This document shows positions 36,106 to 46,861 of a DNA stretch of 64,000 bases, one piece after another. The notes under the pieces are model-generated. The model saw nothing but the letters and a program-made list of their open reading frames with translations. It was not told the DNA's origin and did no database searches. This DNA comes from Stramonita haemastoma (Eukaryota > Mollusca > Gastropoda > Neogastropoda > Muricidae), in assembly GCA_030674155.1 (NCBI GenBank), contig CM060316.1:81973936-82037935 (forward strand), read 5' to 3'. Made by a program: the position numbers and the translations under genes. Position 1 is the stretch's first letter. Each line of letters begins with the position of its first letter.

Positions 36106-38012
36106 AGTCGCTGGGTGTCTGTTAAAAAAACCTGTTTTGTTTTCATGTAGGCTGTGGGACACACTTACATGACCACGATAATTCAAACACGAGATTGAAA
36201 GAGTTTTGGATACAAGGGTACTATGATCCCCCCGTTATAAGTCATCCTTGTTTGAATTCGTTTGTTCTGTGCAGTTTTGGAACATTTGTGTCTAGTAAAA
36301 ATGAAACAGCAAGTGCTACTTTGGTCCCAGCTGCAAAAATGTGATTCCTCTAAAATATTTAAGGGTTTTTTTTTTATCTCATGTAGTTCGTCCGACATAA
36401 ACCGAGTATACAAAAGATTGGGAAATTCGTCAAAATTGTGTGACTTTTTCTGACAGATTCTCCTTTTTACCTATTGCATCAAAATCTACACTATAAGAAA
36501 TATTCATTTTTCATTCACTGTGCGTTCTATTTTTGCCAAAATAATCAGATTTTTTAAATTAATCACATTTTCATTTGTCCCTAAAGTTTGCAGCCGAGGT
36601 TTCGTGTGTGCACGCAGGCGAGGAGTTCCTAGGTAGGCCTTTGATGTTTGTTTTTTTAATTGGATTTGTAGACATTCTGGTCCTCTCTGCAAAGGAATAG
36701 CAGTTTTCTAAATAGCCTACTAGCTGAACATTTGAAAATGTCTTCCAAATGCTCGTCAGCATCTTTAAACAGCGTCATTTATTCGTTTCAATGAGTTCTC
36801 TCACTGGCACGTTGCCAAAAATTATGTCTTTTGCAAGTGAAAGAATTCTTTGCAAATGAGTATATAACGCGTGTTCATCGAGCAAACAAAAGAGACAATT
36901 TCAGATCGGTTTTGCTTTGTTCTCTTTCTTCCCACAATCTTCTTTTTCTTTTCTTTCTGTGTTGCCGGGAAGTTGAAGGGGTGCATCTGTATAAGCATGT
37001 TCGCGCGCCGCGCAAGAGTGTGTATGTATTTCCTAAACATCATTTTCTGATTTTAGACTAGTTGATCGATATCAGAAGGCATACCCTGCCAGATTAATTT
37101 TCAACTGAGTTGGATGATTTTACTCATGAACTCCTTGGTGAGCTTCCCAAGCCTACTATGTGTACCAGGCTGAAGCAAATCCTTTCACTTTCATGCATTC
37201 TACTTTTGGTGGTCACTTCATTGTTTATTTGGTTGGTTTGTTTTTTAGTTTGGTTCAAATTTGTTAACCATACGCCTGTAAATGCCTTTTTTCTTACGTC
37301 GCCGCTGCATTAAACACAGCATTCCCAATAAGTCATCGCAAACTCACTCTGGGTAGGAGCTGACGAGAGTTTTTAAAAAAAATTGTGACTTTTATAGGGA
37401 CTGGATGTAAAAAAATGCTTTTTAACTTACAATTTTTTAAAAATTTATGACCTCAGTTTTGGCTTCTCAGAGGAACATAGATACTTGCACAACGTTCTGT
37501 TCATTGCTAGACACTTTTTAGAGACTTTATCCACTGAGTCATAATCATACGAAGAACCGTTTATGATACACTTATTGATACCAATTTAAAGTTTACAAGT
37601 GAACTTCCTCAGTGCCTTGCAGAACTTTTTTTTAAAAACCATTTTCTCATAATCATAGCATCAAAGATTGTTTGGGGCTCACCTATTCCTGTTTTTCATA
37701 CAGAAGGATCTAGTTTCCCTAAATGAGTGCATGTATTCTTTATATAGAGAGATGTTTACAAGACAACCGTAGTTATGTAAGGCGCCTTCAAACAGTCATA
37801 TTTATGATGATGATAAATGACTTATAAATGTTAGTTCCTTTTTTTTTAATTTCCTAGCTGGATCACAAATTACTTCTTTCCGTCCTGATTCTTGAATAAA
37901 ACAGCAATCTGTTTTTCCAGCTTCGTTCCAGACAGGAGCAACATGAAATAGCGAAGTGCAAGACGTCCTGCATTACTAATAGCCAACGATTTCGTCAGAA
38001 ACAGGATATTTA
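36106..38012. other. GPCR intron, unique sequence
   Basis: No coding exon recognised. A fragment at about 37335-37360 resembles part of SINE-E (CAAACTCACTCTGGGTAGGA), and a piece of the SINE-A 3' block (GGGACTGGATGTAAAAAAAT) follows at about 37398. Otherwise unremarkable A/T-rich intronic DNA. Confidence 0.5.
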
Positions 38013-38352
38013 ATTTATTTATTTATTCTTTTATATCGAGGATAACAGAATAAGCAATCATGTGCTTTTTTTCATCCGGTCCCCGTGTGTATGCAGTTTT
38101 GCAAATATTGTCATCTGTTCCCACCGGCACACGATGGCCTACTCTTACGAAAATCAGAACAGGATTTAACATGTGCGCAAGATGTTCTGCGTGCGTTCGC
38201 ACACGGGGCCTCGGTTTAAAGTCTCATCTGAAGGACTTTTGGGGAGAGTGGAGTCAACACTGATGTTAACTCCACGAGAAAAATTTCCTCGACCGGACTC
38301 GAACCCGGGTCGTCAAATTGCCAGCGCAATATTCTGACCACTAGGCTATCCG
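38013..38352 (-). mobile_element. SINE-A, full length
   Basis: Complete minus-strand copy: (AAATA)n tail, core, and a tRNA-like head with B box (CGGGTTCGAGTCC) and A box (TAGCCTAGTGGTCAGAA). It is the best-preserved head in the window. Confidence 0.9.
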
Positions 38353-38631
38353 ATAGGCTACACGAGAACAATGAGAGAGTCCCTATATACACATCATACT
38401 TTCTTACACTTCAGCCATAGTGCTAAATTCTTATCGGGAGGGAATTTGTATTCGCAATTATATTTAGGCCTACATGATTTTTCCCCTAACTAACGGAGAA
38501 GAATCTAAGCAAAAGGACGCTTTCCTTTCAATTCCCTTTCTGGTTCTGAGTCGGGCAGAGTGATTTCCTCTTGGAGCTATGCAAAAAAAAAAATGTAGCT
38601 GCTAATAACGACGTGGATGCCCCCTCCTTCT

Positions 38632-38665
<34 letters not shown>

Positions 38666-39933
38666 TACAGATGGAAAGAAGTCCCTTTTATCGTTGGAGC
38701 GTATTCAACTGCGTCGGCTCCACGCAATCCCGGATCCCACAGATCACATAGACCTACACAGTGGTCACCCATCGCCTTACTGCTATCAATTTCTGTAATG
38801 TATTCACCTCCCCAATGTAACCCGGCACCCTGTACCTGATCACTATTCCTTCGTCCAAGATGTCGAGATAGTTAAGAAACGATCCCGAGAAGACTTTCTA
38901 GCCATGTAAGTGCTTTCTGATTTGTCTTGTGGTTGTCTTGTGGTTGTATTCAGCGACGATTTCTTGCCACGCTAAAGTAACAGAGTAGACCAAGAAACCC
39001 CTGGAATGTACTTTTTATCAGCAGAATGTCGGATGACCAGTACTAAGGTTATCGTAAGAGGATTATTTTGCTCAGCTGTACAGAACAGCTTCTTTGGGAA
39101 AATCGTGTCTTGGACAAGGGAGAGGATGTAGAGAGTAGAGAGATAGAAGGAGAACGGGGAGGCAAAGGTAGAGGGAGGTGGGAGCAGACATGCAGACTTA
39201 CAGAGACAGTGATTTGTTAGCGGGCAGACTTACCGGCTTCTGCTTAAAGATAAAAAGAGAATCAAAAGAATGATGACTGACTGTTTTTGAGTCCACGAAC
39301 AGCTTATCTAATTACAGATTATATTCCATGCCCTCCGGCTGTTCTTCAGTTCTTTTTTTTTGGGGGGGAGGTCAAGTTTCTTTCAGTTTTTATCCTCATT
39401 TCTCATTCTTCCCTGTCAACTTCTGTTGACCTCACAAATTACAAAAGGAGTGTTATTATTCAATGTCTTGTGTATCAGCTGCAACCGGCGACGGCATTTC
39501 CGACCTGCTGCTTTAAAATAAAGACAACAAACAAAAACATTTTTGTTATACTTATGGACTGGGTACTTCGAAGTCCTGTCGCAGTCAGTGGTTTGGCTTG
39601 TTTTGTTGTTTTGTTGGGGGGGGGGGGTTTGTTTTTTTCTCTTTTTTTTGGGGGGGGGTTGTTTTTGCTTCTATTTTGTTCTTTGCGGAAGTATGGTTTT
39701 TTTATTTGGGGTGTTTTATTTTTAATATGTATTAACTACGGGTGTTGCTATTGCCTTGGTTATGCTTGCCTGGCTAGACTAACAATTTCACTAGTGTTGT
39801 CTGCAGTGATGTTTGTACATCGGGCTAGATGATTGTTAACGTTCATAAATGCACATGAACAAACACAATGTGGTGATTTTTTTTTAAAAAGTGAGCGAGT
39901 CAGCAAACATCAAAGGATAATGTTTGAGGGGAA
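38353..39933. other. GPCR intron with an exon-like patch
   Basis: Contains C28 or longer at about 38633-38660 followed by TCCGTTACAG, an acceptor-like end, and at 38905 a donor-like CAT|GTAAGTGC. Between them no single frame is open throughout. The frame from 38799 to 38905 reads RHPVPDHYSFVQDVEIVKKR. G10 runs occur at 39617 and 39650. No confirmed gene. Confidence 0.4.
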
Positions 39934-40055
39934 TGGTTTGGTTGGTTGGCTGGTTGGTTGGCTGGCTAGTTGGCTGGTTGGTAAATGGGTTGGTTGGCTG
40001 GTTGGTTGGCTGGCTGGCTGGCTGGCTGGCTGGTTGGTTGGTTGGTTGGTTGGCT
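39934..40055. repeat. (GGTT/GGCT)n tetranucleotide array
   Basis: About 120 bp of mixed GGTT, GGCT and TGGC units with short interruptions. Regular GG doublets could form two-layer G-quadruplexes. Confidence 0.9.
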
Positions 40056-41084
40056 AGGGTTTTGGGGTCTGGGTTTTTTTAGGCTAACACATGCCTGTAA
40101 TTACAGCGTATAAGCGATAATTATATGGGCATAGACGAGCTTAGATTATAAGTTTTAAAGTGAGATCATTTATTAGATGTCCTTTTGCAAACATGAGATA
40201 CAGCCTTCATCAACAGAATTATTGTGACAAGTGACACCCTAACAAAATCCAGAGATTCTGAAAGGGCATTATATATATATTACACAAGAAAAATCCCACT
40301 TTATAAAAACAACATAAGCAACAATAGCCTGTGTGTAAAGATAATACAAGTAAAATTCATAGTGACGTTTTAAGGAAGCCCTCCGCGTGATATTTTGTGG
40401 TTCAGTCCTTCAAACCGCAACCAAAACCAAAGGGGGAAAAAGCCTCAACAAAGAACCAAGGTTTTTCCAAAAGAAAATGGTGTCAGTTCTGTGAAAGAAA
40501 AGTTTTTGGTTTCATCTTCTGGGATGCGCCTGTCCTGCTGCTCACTCGCCGCTCACTTCAAGCTCTCGCTTCATCCATAGGTAGGTTTGTCGGGTCAGAA
40601 CCTCAGGGTGAGAAGTCCACATCAATGTTAGGACGCCATTGGGCCACCAGGCGGAGGGGGGTTGCATTGCTGATGGGTCACTTTGGAAGTGTTCAGTGGT
40701 GCATGTTCTGAGCTTACATACGCACATTACCTACAAAGCCCCCTACTATAATAGCTTAGTCGCGGAGCAAGATTTGAGTGAGACGTCCGCCAAAAATAGT
40801 GACTACCAAAACGTCCCCCGAACGACCTTCTCCCGCAGCCACCAACCCCAAATGTTTTGACACAACTCACCACAGGCGCAGAAGTGAATGGAAAACCAAA
40901 ACTGAGGTCACCATGAGACTATTAGTAAGAACTGCGTACCCTTTGAGACTATCTAATAGGGTTGTACACTATTCTTCTGATGAAAAATATATCCCGACAT
41001 CAACCAGGCCCAAGAAATACAGATACCTGCAGTATTGGTCAAGTACTTTGAGCTACACATTCAAAACCGCAGACGTGAAGTGGA
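40056..41084. other. GPCR intron, unidentified sequence
   Basis: Frames at 40397-40711 (with KRKWCQFCERKVFGF) and 40778-41233 are open for 100-150 codons but show no domain I can name, and the second runs through a SINE. Possibly old repeat DNA. Confidence 0.4.
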
Positions 41085-41262
41085 AGAAGTTCGACTGTGT
41101 AATCCCAGTCTTCCCAAAACGGACCCATAGTAAACTCACTCTGGGTAGGAACTGGCCCAAGTCCGCAAAAGAAAACTATGACTCTCATTGGTTTGGAACC
41201 TACGACCTTCCAGCCGGGAACCCAACGTACTAACCACTGTGTCATTGCAGCTGTTCTGTTAA
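41085..41262 (-). mobile_element. SINE-E with tRNA-like head
   Basis: Minus strand: A box TGACACAGTGGTTAGTACG, B box TAGGTTCCAAACC, then a body with TTTGCGGACTTGGGCCAGTT and CCTACCCAGAGTGAGTTTAC. Head and body differ from families A-D. The 3' end is not clear. Confidence 0.6.
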
Positions 41263-42188
41263 TGGATGTTGTGTTTTTCAGTGTACAAGGAAGAACTAAA
41301 CAGAAAAAGAATGCGAGTAATTCTAGACTGACTTCATAATTTAATGTCACATAGAAGATAATACACAGAGCACAGAAAAGATAGAAAGAAAAAAACTTAA
41401 TGTCACACCATTCTGGTGAAAATCAGACCTGTTTTATTCAAAGCCGGTAGACAATAGAAAATTTTTTTTTTAAGCGCATAAAAATATGGAGCTCTTGGTA
41501 TGACAGGAAACGGCTCGTTAGATCCTTCTTTTAGCTGACAATGAAAGTTTTTATTTCGGTTTTTAACTGGCGTTGTCACATTCCAACAAATTATGAATGA
41601 GATCCAGAATGGGAAAAGACTTAAGTGGGCAGATTTATGCCTTCAATAAAGACATAAAATCTCATTATTTTGTGCTTCAAAATATATCCTGGATGTTTGA
41701 AATATCATGAAAATGTACTGTCTATTTGCTCTCTTTAATTCCCTTTTTAAACAGAAAAAATTATGACGAGAGATTCACAAAGACAGCTAATGATGAATAA
41801 CACATGAGTCTCATCTGCAAAATAATACAGTAGGCAGACAACAAAATATGTAGATCTGCTAGAAAGGCGCAAAAAAAACATTTCAACTTTGCATAAATTC
41901 CAGAATATTTCATAACAAAATCTCCATTATAACACAACAGCTCACAAAAATCATTAACTCTAATTGGCTACCCGACTTCTCCTAAAAAAAAGTTTAAGAA
42001 GAAGAATGAATAATGGCTTTTGTAAAAGGATAAGAATAAACAACACCCACCCTCAGAGTTAGGAAAAGGTTGATGTGGCTGCTTTGTATTTAAAATTGCT
42101 TAGAGACGATCGCCAACTTAAGTCGAGAAGCTACAACATCATCGTTTCAGAGGTAGGTCCTCCCTAGCGATAAAGGCAAGTTTGGAGG
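41263..42188. other. GPCR intron, A/T-rich
   Basis: No gene, RNA or clear repeat seen. Confidence 0.5.
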
Positions 42189-42605
42189 GCGGGATAGCCT
42201 AGTGATTAGCCCGTTGCTCTCGTCATCTGTTGGCCTGGGCTTGAGCTACGACTGAGGCACCTGCTCAAAGGGAATTTTCCCCTGGAGTTAACATCAGTGC
42301 CGACTCCACTCCCCCTGAAAGTCCTTCGGATGAGACTGTAAACCGAGGTCCCTTGTGCGAACGCTTGCAGAGAATCTTGCGCATACGTTAAAACCTATTT
42401 CACCTTTAGGAAGAGTAGGCACTTTCGTGTCGGCGGGAACAGACGATCAAAATAAAATTGCATGTACAATGGTGGTGTGTTTAGACATCATCCCCGAGGT
42501 CGGAATGCGGCTACATTAATGATGGGCAAAAATGGTTGCATACGCAAAATTTCGTCTTTGGTAAACCTCGGAGCTTTAGCCAAGGAGCAAAACAAAAAAA
42601 CAAAA
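42189..42605 (+). mobile_element. SINE-C, near full length
   Basis: tRNA-like head with A box (TAGCCTAGTGATTAGCCC) and a decayed B box (GGGCTTGAGCTAC), then a GTTAACATCAGTGCCGACTC linker as in SINE-A, the shared core (TGCGCATACGTTAAAACC, GAAGAGTAGGC), and a distinct 3' domain (GTGTTTAGACATCATCCCCG, CATACGCAAAATTTCGTC, AACCTCGGAGCTTTAGCC) with an A-rich tail. Confidence 0.75.
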
Positions 42606-42973
42606 AGATTATGGAAGTAAGACCTCATTCATCATGGTCTGGTCATAATTAAATTAATCATATGCAGCGCATTGTGGTGTTGAAGAGGGGTAATAATTAT
42701 GATAATCATTGAATTCTGTTTCACTCTCGAAACTTACATGCTCGTATACACTTATCTTTAAGTCAGTTGTCACTCATTCAGTCAAGGGTTGACTCTTACA
42801 CACACCAACAAATCACTTAAGTGGCTATAGCATTATCCCACGAAATGCATGGCTGCAGCTTTCTTTTTTTTTATTTATGTGTAACAGGTCTATCAGAAAG
42901 GCTAATCCTAACTTAAAAAACACTTTGCATCCAGGCTGAATGATGAATTTTGCTTTGCTTCTTTTCATTGCAG
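42606..42973. other. End of GPCR intron
   Basis: Unique A/T-rich DNA with T9 at 42864. It ends in TTTGCTTTGCTTCTTTTCAT and TGCAG, a good pyrimidine-rich 3' splice site. Confidence 0.6.
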
Positions 42974-43077
42974 AGTTCCTGAATCTGTGCATGGGCAAAA
43001 AGAAAAAGTGCCGCTACAGCAGCATAGTCTCCAGGGTGGATTCCTTTCAGAGCACAACCCACATCACCAAAGTCTGA
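42974..43077 (+). CDS. Class A GPCR, last coding exon
   Basis: Begins after TTGCAG with AG, completing the split codon left by the TM7 exon (G + AG = Glu), and stays open for 33 further codons to TGA at 43075-43077. It encodes helix 8 and the tail: EFLNLCMGKKKKCRYSS, with a palmitoylation-type Cys and a basic patch, then VSRVDSFQSTTHITKV. The phase match, the amphipathic helix 8 and the Cys after about five residues are what a class A receptor needs after NPxxY...NFQK. The last three residues (T-K-V) fit a class I PDZ ligand. The 89-codon frame overlapping it (42987-43256) is a shadow. Confidence 0.8.
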
Positions 43078-43293
43078 GTCACCGGCACCCCTGGCTCCCA
43101 CCCATCACACACCACCACCACCACCACCACCCTACTTCTTTATCCACCTCCTCTTCCCTTCCTCCTCCTCCTCCTCCTTCTCCTCTTGCCCTTCAGTTGC
43201 AGCCATCGTCTGGCAGGAGTTCCGGGTCTTTGGACAACGTCAGCATGTGCCAATGACCCAGTGACGACTTCTACTTCAGTGTTCATCCACCTG

Positions 43294-43301
43294 TGACGTC
43301 A
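43294..43301. promoter_or_regulatory. Perfect CRE palindrome TGACGTCA
   Basis: Full 8-bp CREB/ATF consensus, 217 bp after the GPCR stop codon. First of three in 1.2 kb. Confidence 0.5.
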
Positions 43302-43341
43302 AAGAAGAGCCCGCTGGTACCTTTGCGTGACGCCTTTGCGG

Positions 43342-43349
43342 TGACGTCA
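43342..43349. promoter_or_regulatory. Perfect CRE palindrome TGACGTCA
   Basis: Second full CRE, 48 bp from the first and preceded by GCCTTTGCGG, a motif that recurs next to the third. Confidence 0.5.
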
Positions 43350-43533
43350 GCGGATCTGAACATAGAGTTCATGTGGTGTGTATGTTTTTGAGAGGACGTA
43401 TGATGAGTATTTGGATTGTTCCACCACTGTGGTCGTGCGTGGTTTCAGTGGGATACTGATGATACACTACTTTCATGACACTTTATTCCCTGCTGGTAAG
43501 GATGATCCGTATTTTGGTGTGTGTGTTTCATTA

Positions 43534-43537
<4 letters not shown>

Positions 43538-43622
<85 letters not shown>
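43538..43622. repeat. (TA)n microsatellite
   Basis: About 85 nt of uninterrupted TA, able to extrude as a cruciform. Confidence 0.95.
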
Positions 43623-43625
<3 letters not shown>

Positions 43626-44041
43626 CGATAGTTGTGTGACGTAGCTTTTGTTGTATTTGAAGCATAATGCTTTTGGGGGTTATCTGTAAAGTTTCAGTTA
43701 AGTTATACAACAACCCATGTTCAGCTTGAGATGGACGTTTTTCTGACAATTTTAAACATAGACATAGGACAACAAATATATAAGACTGTCTAATTTATTC
43801 GTTTAATGATCCTGTATATTATGTGCACGCATTTAATTTGTTTACGTTCTTTTTTTTTTTTGGAAACATCATGGGGTTTTTTTCTGTTTGACAGAAACCT
43901 GTCCAGCCAAACCTGCTAAAGGTTGATGTATATAAAACAAACTGAGGTTCTTTCCTTTTTAAGAGCACGATCATTGGAAATGGTGTACATAGCTGTGAGT
44001 ATAATGCCATATACTTACACAATATTTATTATGTTTTTCCC
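43623..44041. other. Spacer, no gene identified
   Basis: Unique sequence with T13 near 43849. May still be GPCR 3' UTR. Confidence 0.45.
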
Positions 44042-44248
44042 CCCTGTTCCTCGGCAAGAGCTCCAAGAGTTGACAATGGTGAGATTTTGCGTATCCGTCT
44101 GTTTTTACCCACCATCATCTGAAGGACTTTGGGAGCAGTGGAGTCGGAACTGATATTGTCTCAAAGGGAAAAATCCCCTCGAAAGGGTGTTTCGGTGGTG
44201 GCTCGAACCCAGGCCGTCAGAATGCCAACTCAGTGGTCTAGCCCCGAA
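44042..44248 (-). mobile_element. SINE-C-like copy with internal deletion
   Basis: Minus strand: the 3' domain block (AGAGCTCCAAGAGTTGACAA, then ATGGTGAGATTTTGCG and CCCACCAT) is joined directly to the linker and head (TCTGAAGGACTTTGGGAGCA, GGCTCGAACCCAGGC), so the shared core is missing. C26 follows at about 44256. Confidence 0.65.
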
Positions 44249-45111
44249 GTTATTGCCCCCCCCCCCCCCCCCCCCCCCCCCTGTTTATGGTAACATTTGT
44301 TTATTTATCTATTTATTTATTCATCTATCTATTCATCTATCTATTTATTAATTTATTTATTCATTTATTTATTTATTTATTTATTTATTTATTTGTGGGA
44401 CACAGCAAAGTGTTTCAACTACCAGTGTACACACATCTGTGACCAATGACGTCAATGCCTTTGCGGTCCATGACTGTTGTTGATATTTGTGAGGTCATTT
44501 TTCTTGTGGGCTGTTGCATATTTACTTAAAGATCGTTTATCCTTTGGAGACGGATCTGTGATTGGAAAATCATTCATTTCATCATAAATACAGATTGTTA
44601 GTACATGTCCTTGTGTAGGGCCTTTATCGTGTTGCTATTTGTGGTTGGATATGGAGTATCATTATTTTTATTGTCAATGCATGGAATCTTTTTCCAGAAA
44701 TTAAATAGATTTACAGTCACAATCATCACTTATTTCACAAAAAAAACAGGCTACTCGCTGTGTCACTGAGAGCGCTGGCCTAAATGGTATTGCATTTGCT
44801 ACAGACGAAAGGTTTCTTTCTATGGTGATTTGCAGAGTATATGCTTCAACTAAGCCACTCTGTTTTTGTTTGTATGTGGGGTTGTTTTTGTTTTACTTAT
44901 GTCTCAACCGGAACAGCTGTTCGGCATTGTCAGAGGGTGACTGCAGAGGACCCCCCCCCCCCCCCCAAAAAAGAAAAACTGCCATGGTTGACTGAACATT
45001 ACTAAAAGGACTCAACAGTGTCTCCAGTCACCAGCTGTCAAAAAAAAAAGAAAAACCAATCAATGACAAATAACCAGTGCGTAATAACCAAATAACTAAT
45101 AAGTAATGAAT
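44249..45111. other. Spacer with third CRE and TTTA repeats
   Basis: C run to about 44281, (ATTT)n at 44298-44394, and C14 near 44952. No gene. Confidence 0.55.
44447..44454. promoter_or_regulatory. Perfect CRE palindrome TGACGTCA
   Basis: Third full CRE, followed by ATGCCTTTGCGG, nearly the same neighbour motif as at 43331-43340. Confidence 0.45.
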
Positions 45112-45215
45112 GACAAAATTTACAAAACTGCATACACATTAGGACTAAATGTAAAAAATGATTAAAAAGCGCATGAGTGTTTATTCCATTATCCTCGAAA
45201 TAAATGAATAAGATA
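45112..45215 (+). mobile_element. SINE-A 3' fragment
   Basis: Plus strand: TTTACAAAACTGCATACACA, an altered GGACTAAATGTAAAAAATG, and ATTCCATTATCCTCGAAATA with an A-rich tail. Head and core are missing. Confidence 0.7.
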
Positions 45216-45371
45216 AAAATGAATAAAGTGACTTTTTTTTATGTTGAAACCCTCTGGTTCAGTTTTGGGTGAAAAGTGAGAGCACACCCAGGTAAATGAG
45301 GTACACATACTCCCAACCTCCCGCCAAGACCTGACCAATGATGCTTGTTGAATGGAGGCTTGGATGAAAGA

Positions 45372-45404
<33 letters not shown>

Positions 45405-45948
45405 ATTTGTGACGCACTTTACACACTATGCTGACGCTTTTAGCCACCAACCTGTCCCGCTGTCAGCCTTAAACATTTCCACGCTCAGTTTCTCCCCTGT
45501 CCCTTGGCGAAAAGGGGGATGATTCCACAGCTGCCATCTTGCTCTTGTTAGTTAGTTTATCTTAGTCCGTGAAGTTAGATTGAAGGAGATAAGTAATCAG
45601 ATGATTAATTCTCCTTTGATAGTTCCTGTCATTGCCGTACTGCTTGGTCAGGGGAGGATAACTCTCCACGACTTTCTATTTGCTCATGTTTGTTCATGGA
45701 ACTGGTCTGAATAAGATAGGATTATAACGTGTTGTCGAAAAGGTCATAATTATATAAAAGGGCAAAGATAAGTGCTTGTGTGTTTAGTTTTTTTCCTTTG
45801 GTCGGTTAGTACGTTGTTTAGTTAGGTGGAGGGTTGTTATTTGCCGTGGATTGATAAGCTACCATGAAAGCCATTGAGCCAACTTAATCGTCAGGAACTA
45901 AATGTGTTCTAAATCATTAATTCAGTCATCTGTCATTAAACACTGCTT
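45216..45948. other. Spacer, no gene identified
   Basis: (GT)n at 45374-45402; otherwise unique. Ends at the target-site duplication of the RTE. Confidence 0.5.
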
Positions 45949-45959
45949 GTATTCAGTCC

Positions 45960-46861
45960 ACCCTCACAAGCCATCTAGAACATCAACCTGGCACTCACCA
46001 AATGGTCTGATTCATAATCAAATTGACTACATTCTGTCACCCCAAAGATTCAAATCCAGCATAAACAAGGCAAATACAAGAACATTCCCAGGAGCTGACA
46101 TTGGCAGTGACCACGACCTTGTACTTACCACCATCAGGCTGAAACTGAAAGCAAAACAACAGCCAAAAAGCCCACGCATAAGATTCGACCTGGAAAAACT
46201 CAAAGACCCAACAGTGGTTGAGATCTTCCAAGCCAACATTGGAGGAAAGTTCGCCGCACTCACAGCCATTGACAATGATGTGAACACATTAGCCAACAAC
46301 ATCAAAGAAGTGCTAACGACAGCAGCAGAAGAAACATTAGGCAGAAGCAGAACAAAGAAACAACCCTGGGTGACAAATGAGGTTCTTGACCTCTGCGACA
46401 AAAGAAGAGAACTTAAGAAGCAAAAGTTCACAAGTCAAGAAGCCAACAACAAGTACATGGATAGCCACAGAGAAGTGAGGAAAAAGATGAGAGAAGCCAA
46501 AGAAGCGTGGATAGAAGAACAATGCAACAACATCGAAGATGGAATGGCCAAGGGAAACAGCAAAACAGCTTACAACACTCTGAAAGCACTAACGAAAACC
46601 ACACAGCCTAAAGCCTCTGTTATTGAAGACAAAGAAGGAAATCTTTTAACGGAAAACAATGCCATCCTCCAGCGCTGGACAGAATACTGTGAGGGATTGT
46701 ATAACTACCCACTACGCCCAGATACCAACATAGTTTCCAACAAACCCCCTGAACACCAAGATAAAGACCCACCAATACTAAGGTGTGAAGTAGACACAGC
46801 TATTAAGCAATTGAAGAAGGGGAAGTCCCTGGAATCGATAACATCCCAGCTGAACTCATAA
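45960..46861 (+). pseudogene. RTE open frame, part 1 (endonuclease end and linker)
   Basis: Open from the truncation point to TAA at 46859-46861. The frame upstream of 45960 is host DNA that happens to be open. It contains the C-terminal endonuclease strand with SDH and the helical, Lys/Glu-rich linker typical of RTE. The last ten or so codons after the lost base are out of frame. Confidence 0.85.

Larger units (their letters stand above)
43078..43537 (+). other. GPCR 3' UTR, start
   Basis: Follows the stop codon. It contains (CAC)n and (CCT)n tracts at 43111-43190 and two perfect CRE palindromes. No polyadenylation signal is certain; ATTAAA at about 43529 is a weak candidate. Confidence 0.5.

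Noticed and set aside
40778..41233. 151-codon plus frame as a gene
   Set aside because: Its second half is the antisense of SINE-E, and the rest shows no recognisable domain.
42987..43256. 89-codon frame with poly-His and poly-Pro
   Set aside because: Shadow frame of the GPCR last exon and its 3' UTR (CAC)n/(CCT)n tracts; the in-phase frame ends at 43077.
45902..45959. N-terminal 19 codons of the RTE frame starting at 45902
   Set aside because: The target-site duplication places the element start at 45960, so these codons are flanking DNA.
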